A stretch of 64,000 bases of DNA from Paenibacillus_D sp047238105 (GCF_047238105.1 NZ_JBDFMD010000001.1:4464001-4528000), one strand, 5' to 3'; shown: positions 17,069 through 26,279, counted from the first letter of the stretch. Notes: a model not told the origin generated them from the sequence alone. Translations and numbers: made by a program.

Positions 17069-18382
17069 TCAAAACTTCAGGAACAACTCAATAACCGGCA
17101 CCGCAACATTCGGCTTCTTCACTGGAAGAGACAGCGTCAGCGTGTCGGCAGGACGGCCTTCGTTGAAGGCGCCGGCTTCCATCGTCATCTCTTGCTCCCC
17201 TTCGGTCATCCGCACCTCAGAAGCATCGTTAAGCAGCTGCGCATACTCGACCTTGCCGGAGAAGCCGTGGAGATGGATGTTCTTGAACGGCCAGCTGAAG
17301 ACATGCAGATAGAGACGGTTGGTCTCAGGATTGTAGGTGAACCGGCAATCCCCCGGCGCTTGCATGCCGTCCGGGGCCGCGGTGCAGCCATAGATGGAAC
17401 GGCTGTGCCGCTTCATCCATTCGCCCATCCCCTTAAGCCGGTCGACGGCGCGCTCGTCGATCTCGCCGCGGCCGGTCGGACCGACGTTGAGCAGCAGGTT
17501 GCCGCCCTTGGAGACGGTGTCGATGAGCATCTTCACCAGGACATCGACGCTCTTCCAGGACTCCTCGTCCCGGTAGTAGCCCCAGGAGCCGCTGAACGTA
17601 TGACACGCTTCCCAGATGACGCGGCGGCCGTCGACGCGGATCCACTCACGCGGCTGGTACTGCTCCGGCGTCGTGATGTCGCCAGGGATACCGAGCCGGT
17701 CGTTGAGCATGATGTGCGGCTGCAGCTCGCGGACCATCTCGATGAACTTCTTGCTTTGCCATTCCTTGGCTCCCTTGCCGGGGAAGCCCTCCAGCGGCGG
17801 GATGGAGAAGTCGAGGAACATGACGTCGATCTTGCCATACCCGGTCAAGAGCTCGCGCGTCTGGGCGAACATGAAGTCAACGTATTTTTGGAAGTCCTTC
17901 TCCTTCTGTGCATCCAGGAAATCCTGATTGTAGCGGAGCGGATGCTTGACGTCGACGGTGTAGTGCGGATGGTGCCAGTCCAGCAGCGAGTAGTAGAGGC
18001 CGGCCCGGATGTCCCGCGCCCGGAACGCATCGAGCATCGGCCGCAGCAGATCGCGCTTGGCAGGCGTGTTCATCACATTGTAATCGGACTGCTTGGTGTC
18101 CCACAGGCTGAAGCCTTCATGGTGCTTAGTGGTGACGACAAAATATTTCATCCCCGCGTCGGCAGCCAGTTGAGCCCATAGTTCGGGGTCGTACAGATCA
18201 GGGTCGAAGCGTTTGAAATACTTGTTGTACTGTTCGCTGGTCATAAACTCGCGGGCTTGGAGCCATTCGTGACGGGCGCCCAGCGCGTAGAGTCCCCAGT
18301 GGATGTACATGCCGAATCTGGCCTGGGTGAACCATGTGGAATCGCCGGTGACCGGCGCAATATCGTAATCATAACTCATCAT
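17069..18382 (-). CDS. GH29 alpha-L-fucosidase
   Basis: Glycoside hydrolase that releases terminal alpha-L-fucose. The 437-aa protein has no signal peptide, so it should act inside the cell on imported oligosaccharides. Family marks are FGMYIHWGLYALG (24-36), the HHEGFSLWDT substrate loop (87-96), and VMFLDFS with Asp191 as probable nucleophile; LLLNVGPTGRGEID is also typical. A small C-terminal beta domain follows. The start at 18382 was chosen over an upstream ATG because AGGAGGAG lies just before it. It is the last gene of the minus-strand ABC/Gfo operon, separated from gfo by a 418-bp gap with a repeat module. Confidence 0.93.
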   Translation of the reverse strand: MMSYDYDIAPVTGDSTWFTQARFGMYIHWGLYALGARHEWLQAREFMTSEQYNKYFKRFDPDLYDPELWAQLAADAGMKYFVVTTKHHEGFSLWDTKQSDYNVMNTPAKRDLLRPMLDAFRARDIRAGLYYSLLDWHHPHYTVDVKHPLRYNQDFLDAQKEKDFQKYVDFMFAQTRELLTGYGKIDVMFLDFSIPPLEGFPGKGAKEWQSKKFIEMVRELQPHIMLNDRLGIPGDITTPEQYQPREWIRVDGRRVIWEACHTFSGSWGYYRDEESWKSVDVLVKMLIDTVSKGGNLLLNVGPTGRGEIDERAVDRLKGMGEWMKRHSRSIYGCTAAPDGMQAPGDCRFTYNPETNRLYLHVFSWPFKNIHLHGFSGKVEYAQLLNDASEVRMTEGEQEMTMEAGAFNEGRPADTLTLSLPVKKPNVAVPVIELFLKF

Positions 18383-18468
18383 GGATCTCCTCCTAGAACA
18401 GGGTTTGTGGCGGGATGATAGGTAGTTGGTCATGTCGCGTCAGGGTAGGGATGGGCATAAAGCCAATT

Positions 18469-18630
18469 GTGCAGTTAGCAGAGCATGAATGGGAGTGTCA
18501 GACAGAGCGTAAGGTCAAAAGTGCAGTTAATTCGGACAAATTTACCAAATTATAGTTACTGCGGACGATTTAAATGTATTTTTGTCTTTAGGAGGCCCGA
18601 TGGAGGCCAAGTATGCGAAAATAATGGTAC
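18469..18630. repeat. four-motif palindromic module 1 (F-F-R-R, 51-52 bp step)
   Basis: GTGCAGTTA at 18469 and 18521 (52 bp apart) is mirrored by inverted relatives TAAATGTAT at 18571-18579 and TAATGGTAC at 18622-18630 (51 bp apart). The motif core is close to AAAAGTGCAGTTAA. The geometry equals that of the module at 46495. It fills most of the 418-bp gap between the gfo stop and the fucosidase start; the remainder holds a GC-rich hairpin GCGCCGCCC-TTCG-GGGCGG at about 18740-18760 and no gene. Confidence 0.7.
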
Positions 18631-18800
18631 TTTTGTCGTTAAAGGTGACGGGGAGGAGGCCGGTGGGGCTGATTCGCGACATGACGGGCTGCAAGGCCTC
18701 ACCCCGCTACCAGGCAACCTGTTCAACCTTTGGTCCCTCGCGCCGCCCTTCGGGGCGGAGGCGCTACAGTCCCGGCCCCTCGCGCCGCTCAGCAAAGCGT

Positions 18801-19877
18801 TTACAGCTCTATCCCCTGACGGAACTCTTGGAGCCGGACCCGCTCGCCCTCGTGCGTTGCGCTGTGGCGCAGCGCCTCCATCAGGATGATCGTGTCGATG
18901 CCTTCCCGCAGATCGGGGGAAGGGGAGCGTCCGGCGTCGAGACAGTCGGCAAAGTATTCGATATAGTTCTGGTACTCGCCGGCATGATGACTCTCGCCCT
19001 CAAAGCGGAAGTAGTAGCTGTGCTTGTCGTCAAAGGTATGCAGCTGCTTGCCCTCGCCGGCGAAGTGGGTATGATACCGGAGATTGAGATACTCGGCCCG
19101 GCTCGTCCCCTGCGTGCCGCGCAGCGTGCATTCGATCGACGGCGCGATCTCGCGGCTCAGCGTCGGCAGCGTATAGCTGCCCGAGACGGTGGCGACCCGC
19201 CCCTCGCTGTCCCGCAGCAGGAAGCGCATGCTGTCCCACACCTCCAGGCCGTAGCCGCGGCTGGTGGAGCTGACGGTGCCGAAGCCGGTCACTTCCGTGA
19301 CATCGGCCAGATACCAGCGGGCGAGATCGACAGCGTGGATCATAAAGTTGTACATCCAGCTGAACCCGCTCTGACGGCTCCAGCCCCGCTCGAGGAACCA
19401 GCGGCCATCTGTGATGTAGGATGCTTCGACGGTCTGCAGCTCGCCGTGGCGGCCGCTCTCGAAGTCCCGCCGCTGATGGAGCATCGGCTCGAAGAAGCGC
19501 GAGCTCTGGCCGACGAACACCTGCTTGCCGCTGCGAGCCGCCAGCTCGGTGAGCTCCTGTACACCCTCCAATGAAGTGAGGAGGGGCTTGGTGCAGATGA
19601 CATGCTTGCCTGCGGCCAGCGCCTGCAAGATATGCTCGCGGTGCAGCTGATCCGGTGTATAGATCGCGATCACATCCAGCTCGGGGTCCTCCAGCAGCTC
19701 GCGATATTCCGTCGTCCAGGCATCGAACCCGAACTCCCCGGCCCGCTCCCGGCAGATCTCCTCGCGCAGATCGCACACCTTGTGCAGCTCCCATTGCCGG
19801 CTCTGGAGTGCCGCAGACATGATGCTGCGGCCTTCCCCCAATCCGACGACGCCCAGTTTGTAAACCTTTTTACTCAT
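18801..19877 (-). CDS. Gfo/Idh/MocA-family oxidoreductase
   Basis: A 358-aa NAD(P)-dependent sugar oxidoreductase. The N-terminal Rossmann fold shows KLGVVGLGEGR (7-17), and the catalytic lysine lies in VICTKPLL, the counterpart of the EKP motif. The C-terminal alpha/beta substrate domain contains WMYNFMIHAVDLARWYL, where the His and Asp are typical. Members act on sugar rings such as inositols, uronates and amino sugars; the substrate here is not known. It follows the binding-protein gene on the same strand (80 bp) and precedes the fucosidase, so it probably processes a sugar imported by this ABC system. Confidence 0.88.
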   Translation of the reverse strand: MSKKVYKLGVVGLGEGRSIMSAALQSRQWELHKVCDLREEICRERAGEFGFDAWTTEYRELLEDPELDVIAIYTPDQLHREHILQALAAGKHVICTKPLLTSLEGVQELTELAARSGKQVFVGQSSRFFEPMLHQRRDFESGRHGELQTVEASYITDGRWFLERGWSRQSGFSWMYNFMIHAVDLARWYLADVTEVTGFGTVSSTSRGYGLEVWDSMRFLLRDSEGRVATVSGSYTLPTLSREIAPSIECTLRGTQGTSRAEYLNLRYHTHFAGEGKQLHTFDDKHSYYFRFEGESHHAGEYQNYIEYFADCLDAGRSPSPDLREGIDTIILMEALRHSATHEGERVRLQEFRQGIEL

Positions 19878-19925
19878 CAGTCACCATCCTTTCAAAAAAT
19901 GCTTAGTCCAGCTTACCCTCAAAAA

Positions 19926-19950
19926 TGCCGATGGGTGCGGAATCGATTCT
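19926..19950 (-). repeat. fragment of the dispersed repeat family
   Basis: These 25 bases are an exact inverted match to 7599-7623, the right-hand part of the long repeat copy. The match ends close to the stop codon of the binding-protein gene. A smaller part (AATCGATTCCG) also occurs, with mismatches, in the MITE at 46660. Confidence 0.7.
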
Positions 19951-19956
19951 GCCCTG

Positions 19957-21645
19957 TTAGTTGGCATTGGCGTCATAGGCGTCCTGGTTAATCTGGATGA
20001 GACGGTCGACGCCCATGCTTTGCAGTGTGGCCAGGTAGTTATCCCACTCATTGTCGATATTATGATCACCGATGATGAAGCGGGCAGTCATCTGATCAAC
20101 GTAATCCTTGATCGTCTTCTCCAGGTCGGCCAGCTCTGTGCTCTGATCCTCGGTGAAGTACAAGTGCGGGATGACCATATCGATCGGCGGGATGTGCGGC
20201 TCATACTGCTCATTGGTCGCCCGGTACAGGATGACTTCGTTGTTCTCATCGGGATTCTCGCCGGCATACCAGCTCAGACGCGTGGCACTGTAATTGTAGA
20301 CAGGCGCCTTCTGGTACCAGTGATTGTTGGTCATGCCGCCATAGGGCGTGATCAGCTCATACTTGGCGGGGCTGCCGTCGATGCCCAGCATGCCTTCCCC
20401 GGCTTCCTTGAAGTCGACGCCAGGGATGCCGTTCTGAACGCGGTTCATGATGTCTTCATCGAAGAAGCCGTCGAGCCAGCGCAGCGCGATCTCGGGATGC
20501 TCGGCTGCGGTAGTGATGACCGCCTTGCCGGATGTGAGCTGGTACGGGTTGTGTACCGCATACTGGGTACCGTCCGGACCTTCCAGCGGCGCAACGGCTT
20601 TATAATCCAGCCATCTGCCGCTCGGGCCGCCGATTTCTGTCGCGTTGCCGAGGTAGATGCCGGGGAAGGCTCCGAGGATCGGCGCTTCGGCATTTTCACC
20701 CATCTGGCGCAGCTGCTGTTCGTCCTGCGTGAACGATTCGCCGGCCAACAGACCTTCCGAGTACAGCTTGTTCAGATACTTGAGTCCTTCCTTCCAGCCA
20801 GGCTGCGTATAGCTCGTCGTGACCTGGCCGTCTTCAAGATACATCCGGGTAGCCGGCGTATAGACGAACGAGTTCATCAGGAACATCTCGACCTGCAGCT
20901 CGACCGCGCGCGCCGCGCCCGGACGGATCGCGCCGGCCAGCGGGATTTCGTCAGCCTTGCCGTTGCCGTTGGGATCCTGCTCCTTGAACGCTTTGAGCGT
21001 CTGGTAGAATTCCTCGGTCGTCGAAGGCATCGGCAGGTTCACAGCATCGAGGAAATCCTCGTTCATCCACAGCTTGAACGGCATCGAGCAGTGGTAGCAT
21101 TCATTGATCTCCGGCAGCGAGTAGATGTTGCCATCGGGGGTCACGATGGAGTCGTAATACTTGGGTTGTTCCTCGAAGGCTTGCTTCATGTAATAGCCGT
21201 ATTCTTCGATCAGATCGTTGAGCGGCAGGAAGACGCCCTGCGGTCCGTAGATCATCTCCTGCGCCCGGGTGACGCCCATGCCGAGCATGATATCCGGCAG
21301 GTCCATACTGGCCAGTCTCAGGTTGAGCGTCTCGGCGGATGCGCCGGGAGGGGCGACTTCGAAATTCACTTTGACATTGGTATGCTCCTCGTACCATTTC
21401 GTGAATGCGTTGGTCTGGAAGTCCTCGACATTGGAATCGCCGGCGATCAGGATCGTCAGCTCCACCTGCTCATTGACGATGGGGAACGTGCCTGGCTCCG
21501 TCAGGTTGCTGGCGGCCTCAGGCGTTCCGCCATCCGGCTGCTGGGCGCCTTGTCCGGCAGTTGGCGCATTGCCGTTGCTGCAAGCGGACAGGATGAGGAC
21601 GGCGGTTACCATCAGGATCAGGCTCATTTTGGTTCTCTTTGGCAT
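19957..21645 (-). CDS. extracellular sugar-binding lipoprotein of an ABC importer (LplA-like)
   Basis: A 562-aa solute-binding protein. Its signal peptide ends in a lipobox with Cys22 (LILSAC), followed by a Ser/Gly/Ala/Pro-rich linker to about residue 55. The size, near 560 aa, and the two permeases next door fit the LplA/YtcQ family of large Bacillota oligosaccharide-binding proteins rather than the usual 430-aa family. Motifs include VELTILIAGDSNVED at the N-lobe start and ITTAAEHPEIALRWLDGFF in the C-lobe. The start ATG follows GGGAGGTCACACC. It should capture a glycan fragment for import by the 21671 and 22579 permeases. Confidence 0.9.
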   Translation of the reverse strand: MPKRTKMSLILMVTAVLILSACSNGNAPTAGQGAQQPDGGTPEAASNLTEPGTFPIVNEQVELTILIAGDSNVEDFQTNAFTKWYEEHTNVKVNFEVAPPGASAETLNLRLASMDLPDIMLGMGVTRAQEMIYGPQGVFLPLNDLIEEYGYYMKQAFEEQPKYYDSIVTPDGNIYSLPEINECYHCSMPFKLWMNEDFLDAVNLPMPSTTEEFYQTLKAFKEQDPNGNGKADEIPLAGAIRPGAARAVELQVEMFLMNSFVYTPATRMYLEDGQVTTSYTQPGWKEGLKYLNKLYSEGLLAGESFTQDEQQLRQMGENAEAPILGAFPGIYLGNATEIGGPSGRWLDYKAVAPLEGPDGTQYAVHNPYQLTSGKAVITTAAEHPEIALRWLDGFFDEDIMNRVQNGIPGVDFKEAGEGMLGIDGSPAKYELITPYGGMTNNHWYQKAPVYNYSATRLSWYAGENPDENNEVILYRATNEQYEPHIPPIDMVIPHLYFTEDQSTELADLEKTIKDYVDQMTARFIIGDHNIDNEWDNYLATLQSMGVDRLIQINQDAYDANAN

Positions 21646-21670
21646 GGTGTGACCTCCCTGGATTTCTTTT

Positions 21671-22567
21671 TTATCCTTTTAACGAACCGATCATTACGCC
21701 TTTGACAAAATGCTTCTGCACGAACGGGTAGATGATCAGGATCGGCACGCTGGCGACGACAATGAGAGAATACTTGAGCAGCTGACGCAAGCCATCCTGC
21801 TCGGCGGCAACCCGGACATCCATGATGAGCGAGGCATTGACCTCATTGCGCACCAGGATATCCCGCAGGACCATCTGCAGCGGTTGCAGCCCGGGATCCC
21901 GCAAGTACAGCAGCGCCTGGAAATACTGGTTCCAGTGGCCGACCGCATAGAACAGGCAGAGCACCGCGATGATCGGCGCCGACAGCGGCAGCACGATCTT
22001 GAAGAAAAACTGGAAGTCGGAGCAGCCGTCGATCTGCGAGGCTTCGAGCATCTCATCGGGGATCGTGATCTGGAAGAACGTGCGGGCGATGATCAGATTC
22101 CAGACGGCCAGCGCAGTCGGCAGGATGAGCGACCAGCGGGTATTGAGCAGCCCCAGATCCTGGACGACCAGATAGACAGGGATCAGTCCGGCATGGAACA
22201 GCATCGTGAACACGCACAGCATCATGATGAACTGGCGGCCTTTGAGATCCTTGCGGGAGAGGGCGTAGGCACCGGTAATCGTGATGGCGACATTGACGAG
22301 CGTCCCGACGCCGGTGTAGAACAGCGAGTTGGCGAAGCCGGTCCAGACGCGCTTGTATTCGAATACCGCTTCATAGCCGCGCAGCGTCGGTTCAACCGGC
22401 CATAGCCACACCTTGCCCGAGAGGACCGCCGACGGCGAGCTGAACGAGGCGCTTACAATGTAGATGAGCGGGTAGAGGACCAGCAGCGACACGACGATGA
22501 GGAACAGCCCGTTGAGTACCGTGAACATCTTGTCTGACGTCGAATCCTTGAACGCACTTGATTCCAT
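21671..22567 (-). CDS. carbohydrate ABC transporter permease (LplC/YtcP-like)
   Basis: A 298-aa inner-membrane protein with six helices. The ABC-importer EAA loop is visible as IPDEMLEASQIDGCSDFQFFFKIVLPLSAPI, where the Glu-Ala-Ala-like helix docks on the ATPase. The C-terminal YPFVQKHFVKGVMIGSLKG is the standard ending of this family. It lies 25 bp before the binding protein and 11 bp after the other permease. As usual in such operons no ATPase gene is present; a shared MsmX-type ATPase encoded elsewhere probably powers it (family knowledge). Confidence 0.93.
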   Translation of the reverse strand: MESSAFKDSTSDKMFTVLNGLFLIVVSLLVLYPLIYIVSASFSSPSAVLSGKVWLWPVEPTLRGYEAVFEYKRVWTGFANSLFYTGVGTLVNVAITITGAYALSRKDLKGRQFIMMLCVFTMLFHAGLIPVYLVVQDLGLLNTRWSLILPTALAVWNLIIARTFFQITIPDEMLEASQIDGCSDFQFFFKIVLPLSAPIIAVLCLFYAVGHWNQYFQALLYLRDPGLQPLQMVLRDILVRNEVNASLIMDVRVAAEQDGLRQLLKYSLIVVASVPILIIYPFVQKHFVKGVMIGSLKG

Positions 22568-22578
22568 CGGCTTCCTTT

Positions 22579-23538
22579 CTACCAGAGGCTGGTTTGACCG
22601 GCCCGTTTGGCGATTTTGTTCACGGACAACAGCAGGAGCAGGCTGATCACAGACTTGAACAGACCGATGGCAGTGGCGTAGGAGAAGCTCGGTGCCTGGG
22701 ACAGCAGGCCGACTTTGTACACGTACGTATCGATTACCTCCGAAGCGCTCAGATTCAGCGGGTTCTGCATGAGCAGCACCTTCTCAAAGCCGATGTTGAG
22801 CATCTGCCCGGTGTTAAGGATGAGCAGGATGATGGCGATCGGCAGGATGCCCGGCAGGTCGATGTGCCAGATCCGGCGGAGCTTGGAGGCGCCGTCGACG
22901 ACGGCGGCCTCATGCAAGGTCGGGTCGACGCCCGAGAGCGCTGCCAGATAGACGATGCAGGCAAATCCGGTACTCTGCCATACAGCCGACCACACATAGA
23001 TCGACTTGAACATGCCTGACTGGGCCATGAAGTTGACCGGATCGATACCGAAGACGCCCAGGATCTGATTGAAGATTCCGCTACGCGGATCCATGAACTG
23101 CATCATCATCCCGACCAGCACGACGACCGAGATAAAATGCGGCGCGTAGGTAATCATCTGGACGGATTTTTTGAACACGGCCGTCCGCACATAGTGGAGA
23201 CTAAGCGCGAGGATGATCGGCATCGGGAAGCTGGCGGCCAGCTCATAGAGACTGAGCAGAATCGTATTGCTCATGATCATCCAGAAGTCATAGGAGCGGA
23301 AGAACCGTTCGAAATGGTCGAAGCCGATCCAGGGACTGCCCCAGATGCCCTGCATGACATGGAATCGTTTGAAGGCGATCTGGGCGCCGTACATCGGATA
23401 ATATTGAAAGATCAGCAGATACGCAATCGTAGGAAGCAGGAGCACGTACAGCTGCCAGCGCTGCAGGAGGCCATGCAACGGCGATCGTTTGGCAGTTTGA
23501 GTCGCCCCTAGCGGGCGTTCTTTATTCATAGGCTGCAT
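22579..23538 (-). CDS. carbohydrate ABC transporter permease (LplB-like)
   Basis: A 319-aa membrane protein with six helices starting at LLPTIAYLLIFQYYPMYGAQIAFK. The EAA loop reads VDPTLHEAAVVDGASKLRRIWHIDLPGI. It ends ...SVNKIAKRAGQTSLW, typical of LplB-type permeases. The start at 23538 was chosen because GGAGGTG precedes it by a normal gap; upstream in-frame codons to 23607 lie across the transcribed leader and cre region. It is the first gene of the transporter operon and pairs with the 21671 permease. Confidence 0.92.
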   Translation of the reverse strand: MQPMNKERPLGATQTAKRSPLHGLLQRWQLYVLLLPTIAYLLIFQYYPMYGAQIAFKRFHVMQGIWGSPWIGFDHFERFFRSYDFWMIMSNTILLSLYELAASFPMPIILALSLHYVRTAVFKKSVQMITYAPHFISVVVLVGMMMQFMDPRSGIFNQILGVFGIDPVNFMAQSGMFKSIYVWSAVWQSTGFACIVYLAALSGVDPTLHEAAVVDGASKLRRIWHIDLPGILPIAIILLILNTGQMLNIGFEKVLLMQNPLNLSASEVIDTYVYKVGLLSQAPSFSYATAIGLFKSVISLLLLLSVNKIAKRAGQTSLW

Positions 23539-23608
23539 CACACCTCCATCGATTAACGCTTCCGTCATCGGCTCGGACTCGGGAAGCATGCGTGCTGGCC
23601 AGCACAAT

Positions 23609-23622
23609 TGAAAACGTTATCA
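23609..23622 (-). promoter_or_regulatory. CcpA cre site
   Basis: TGAAAACGTTATCA fits the cre consensus TGWAANCGNTNWCA at every fixed position. It lies about 5-18 bp downstream of the predicted transcript start, where CcpA acts as a road-block. It predicts glucose repression of the ABC, Gfo and fucosidase operon. Confidence 0.8.
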
Positions 23623-23633
23623 ATTTGGTTCCC

Positions 23634-23662
23634 ATTATGCGTGGTTTAGTTTATTTAGTAAA
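23634..23662 (-). promoter_or_regulatory. promoter of the sugar ABC operon
   Basis: Minus-strand TTTACT (23662-23657), 17-bp spacer, CATAAT (23639-23634). Both boxes deviate by one or two bases from consensus, as expected of an activator-dependent promoter. Confidence 0.6.
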
Positions 23663-23789
23663 CACTCGATTCATTTTCGGCCACACGATTTTTAACAATT
23701 GGGGTTCCACATCTCTTTTTAGAGCGTGCAATCCTTTAGATGCGGAGGAGAGAAAGCTTGTTAAATCAACGTTTTTCGGATGTGAAAGT

Positions 23790-23830
23790 AAAACCGCCAC
23801 CCCCGCGGCGGGAGCAGCGGAGACGGCGGT
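23790..23830 (-). terminator. terminator of the AraC regulator gene
   Basis: On the minus strand ACCGCC at 23830-23825 pairs with GGCGGT at 23798-23793, with a GC-rich inner part, followed by TTTAC. It separates the regulator from the transport operon. No gene is seen in 23539-23859. Confidence 0.6.
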
Positions 23831-23859
23831 GAGGCTGACGGTCAGTGGAGGAGGAGGGA

Positions 23860-26175
23860 TTATTCTAAACCGCTTTGGCTTTTTTTATACGATGTAGCAC
23901 TCATGCCATGGATGCGTTTGAAGGCCCGTCCGAACGAATTGGCCGTGTTGTAGCCGGCCTGCTGAGCAATCTCATGGACCGTAAGCTCGCTCTGCAGGAG
24001 CAGCTCGCGTGCCCGTTCCATCCGCAGTTGCTCGAGATGGTCGGAGAAGTTGGCGCCGGTCTGTTCTTTGAAGAACTGGGACAGGTAGACTTCTGACATC
24101 TTGAACCTGTCCGCGACCAGCGCCAGGCTGAGATCCGGATCGGTGAAGCTGGCGTCTACGAAGGCGACCACCTCATCCCGCAGCCCGACGTTGCGGCTCC
24201 GCTTGCGATCGTGCTGGATCCGGCACAGCTGCAGACAAGCTTCCTGAACCATATGATAGACCGCGCCCAGATCTGCATATTCATCAAGCTGCAGCAGCAG
24301 CGCTTCGGCATAGGCTTCTCTCGTGTCATCCTCGTACTGCTCCAGCAGTTCGGAGAGCTTCATCACCGTACCGATGAGGTCGTAGAGGAACAGCTGCAGC
24401 ATCGGCTGGGTGAGCTGGCGGTGGACGAAATTCTCCTCATAGAGCTCCCGCAGCAAGCCGAGCATCTCCGACTCGTTGCCGGCTTTGATCAGATTGGCCA
24501 GCCGGCCCTCGACATCGGCGGGATAGCTGTAGGAATGCAGTCCCTGCGGCAGATCTTCATGCCAGAGGATCGTCTCCGTGGACTCCTGGAGGTAACCGGC
24601 GGCTAGCGCTTGCCTGGCTTCCTCATAAGAACGGGAGATCTCGGCAAGGGCGCCCGAGACCGAGCCGGCAGCGAGCAGGCAGCGCATCGGCAGACGCTGC
24701 TCCAGCAGCTCCTTGACTGGCGTCATCAGTGCGGTCAGCTCCTCGCGGCAGTCCGCTTCCACGCCGTCAGGACAGGCATACAGCAGGGCGATCTTGTCTT
24801 CGTCAATATCGTACAGGAAGTCTGTGTCGCGGGTGACGCTCAGCAGTACCTCACGGGCGATAATCCGGGCTTTGTCCAATTGTTTGAGCGCTGGCTGCAC
24901 GCCTTCTTCTTCATGATACAGGTGCAGATGCAGCACACAGACGCAATAATGTCCCCGGGCGAGCGGCAGTCCGGCATGACGGAGCAGCCGCCGGATCTCA
25001 TCCTCGGAAGAGAACTCTCCCTTGAGCAGCTGACCGATGGATGTATGCCGGAGCATCGGCAGCTGGTCGGTCATCCGCTGCTCCAATTGGGCCTTGCCTA
25101 GCGTAAGCTGCCGGATCTTCTCCTCGATCAGCGCGTAGGCATCCTTGCCTTTGGAGACTTCACCCTCCAAGCCGTCCATGACACGCTTCAGGATCGTCTG
25201 CAGCGGCAGGCTGTTGCGGTAGGCCATGTAGAGTGCGATACAGGCGCCGATCAGGAAGGAGATGGCCAATGCGGTCAGCGTCGTCCGCTGGGCCGCGGTG
25301 ACGCTGTCCATCACCGTGCCGGTGGGCTGGGCGACGACATATTGCCAGTTGTTGTGACTGGAAGTGGTGTAGACGACAGTCATCGCGTCCCCGTCCACCG
25401 ACTTCTCGAAGACGCCCTGACGCGGGCCGGGCGTGCTGATCGCTGCTGGGGCGGCCCGCGTCGTCCCATCGGGTCCGCGAGTCCCGGTATCGACCAGGAT
25501 CTGCCCTTGTTTATCTGCGATGTAGGCCCGCCCAGTGCTGTCCTGGACGAGTCCCTCCAGCAGCTGCCGGACCTGCCTTTCGTCGATCAGCACGACGACT
25601 TCGCCCTGCGAAGAATGCGGCAATCCGATCGAATGGACGTAGGTGAGCATCGCCTGCTCTCGTCCGCGGATCGTCAGGGGCTCGCTTGGCAGAATATGCT
25701 GATGGAAAAATTGACTCTTGAGATAGCTGCGCCACGCTTCCGCGTCCCGGCCCACATAACCGTATATCGTATCCAGGAAGGCGGGGAGACGGTAGCTGGT
25801 GTCGGCGGAAATGACCATGTCACTGGCGTGGTAGTAGAGATAGTAATCGAAGATGAAGTTGTTGGACTGCTTGTAATCGTACAATTCTTTGACGATCTCG
25901 ACCGTACGGTAGGTGGAGCGGCCCTGGAAAGGCTCGGTGACCGTCTGGTAGTTGTAGACCCGGGGATTGTTGGTGAGCTGCTTGGCGATCAGGTCGATCT
26001 CTGCAAACCGCCGGTCAAGGATCTCCTTCGTCTGCTCCAACGCCTGTACATTGACAGCGACGACTTCCTCCTTCATGGCGACAAAGGTGTTGTAGTTGGA
26101 ATACATGCTGATCGCATGTGTGATGATCATGATAATAATGTAAGGGACGAAGAACCGAATCATCAGCTTGTACAT
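23860..26175 (-). CDS. membrane-bound AraC-family regulator with extracellular sensor
   Basis: A 771-aa one-component regulator. An N-terminal helix (about 8-28) and a second helix near 288-310 enclose an extracytoplasmic Cache-like sensor of about 260 residues. A cytoplasmic helical region follows, and the last 100 residues form the two-helix-turn-helix AraC DNA-binding domain (LALVADRFKMSEVYLSQFFKEQ, then YNTANSFGRAFKRIHGMSATSYK). Such proteins sit next to Lpl-type ABC operons in Paenibacillus-like genomes and sense extracellular sugar, directly or through the binding protein (family knowledge). It lies directly upstream of the transporter genes, on the same strand, and probably activates the promoter at 23634. 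Confidence 0.92.
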   Translation of the reverse strand: MYKLMIRFFVPYIIIMIITHAISMYSNYNTFVAMKEEVVAVNVQALEQTKEILDRRFAEIDLIAKQLTNNPRVYNYQTVTEPFQGRSTYRTVEIVKELYDYKQSNNFIFDYYLYYHASDMVISADTSYRLPAFLDTIYGYVGRDAEAWRSYLKSQFFHQHILPSEPLTIRGREQAMLTYVHSIGLPHSSQGEVVVLIDERQVRQLLEGLVQDSTGRAYIADKQGQILVDTGTRGPDGTTRAAPAAISTPGPRQGVFEKSVDGDAMTVVYTTSSHNNWQYVVAQPTGTVMDSVTAAQRTTLTALAISFLIGACIALYMAYRNSLPLQTILKRVMDGLEGEVSKGKDAYALIEEKIRQLTLGKAQLEQRMTDQLPMLRHTSIGQLLKGEFSSEDEIRRLLRHAGLPLARGHYCVCVLHLHLYHEEEGVQPALKQLDKARIIAREVLLSVTRDTDFLYDIDEDKIALLYACPDGVEADCREELTALMTPVKELLEQRLPMRCLLAAGSVSGALAEISRSYEEARQALAAGYLQESTETILWHEDLPQGLHSYSYPADVEGRLANLIKAGNESEMLGLLRELYEENFVHRQLTQPMLQLFLYDLIGTVMKLSELLEQYEDDTREAYAEALLLQLDEYADLGAVYHMVQEACLQLCRIQHDRKRSRNVGLRDEVVAFVDASFTDPDLSLALVADRFKMSEVYLSQFFKEQTGANFSDHLEQLRMERARELLLQSELTVHEIAQQAGYNTANSFGRAFKRIHGMSATSYKKSQSGLE

Positions 26176-26263
26176 GAGGGCCCCCTGTATACAGTGCTAT
26201 CTATACCTATATGGTTGCGCTTACAACCGTAGTATATCATAAGTGCTCACGTTCGGCCGCAAT

Positions 26264-26279
26264 TGTGACACTTCGCACA
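26264..26279. promoter_or_regulatory. possible Fnr/Crp-type site
   Basis: TGTGA-N6-GCACA differs by one base from TGTGA-N6-TCACA. It lies between the divergent AraC gene and the response regulator that leads into the nos-like genes. Confidence 0.3.

Noticed and set aside
17003..18181. Long plus-strand frame of 392 codons
   Set aside because: Antisense to the GH29 fucosidase, whose motifs and codon pattern are clear on the minus strand.
20020..21705. Plus-strand frame of 561 codons
   Set aside because: Antisense to the binding-protein gene with its lipobox and strong ribosome binding site; a mirror frame of GC-rich coding DNA.
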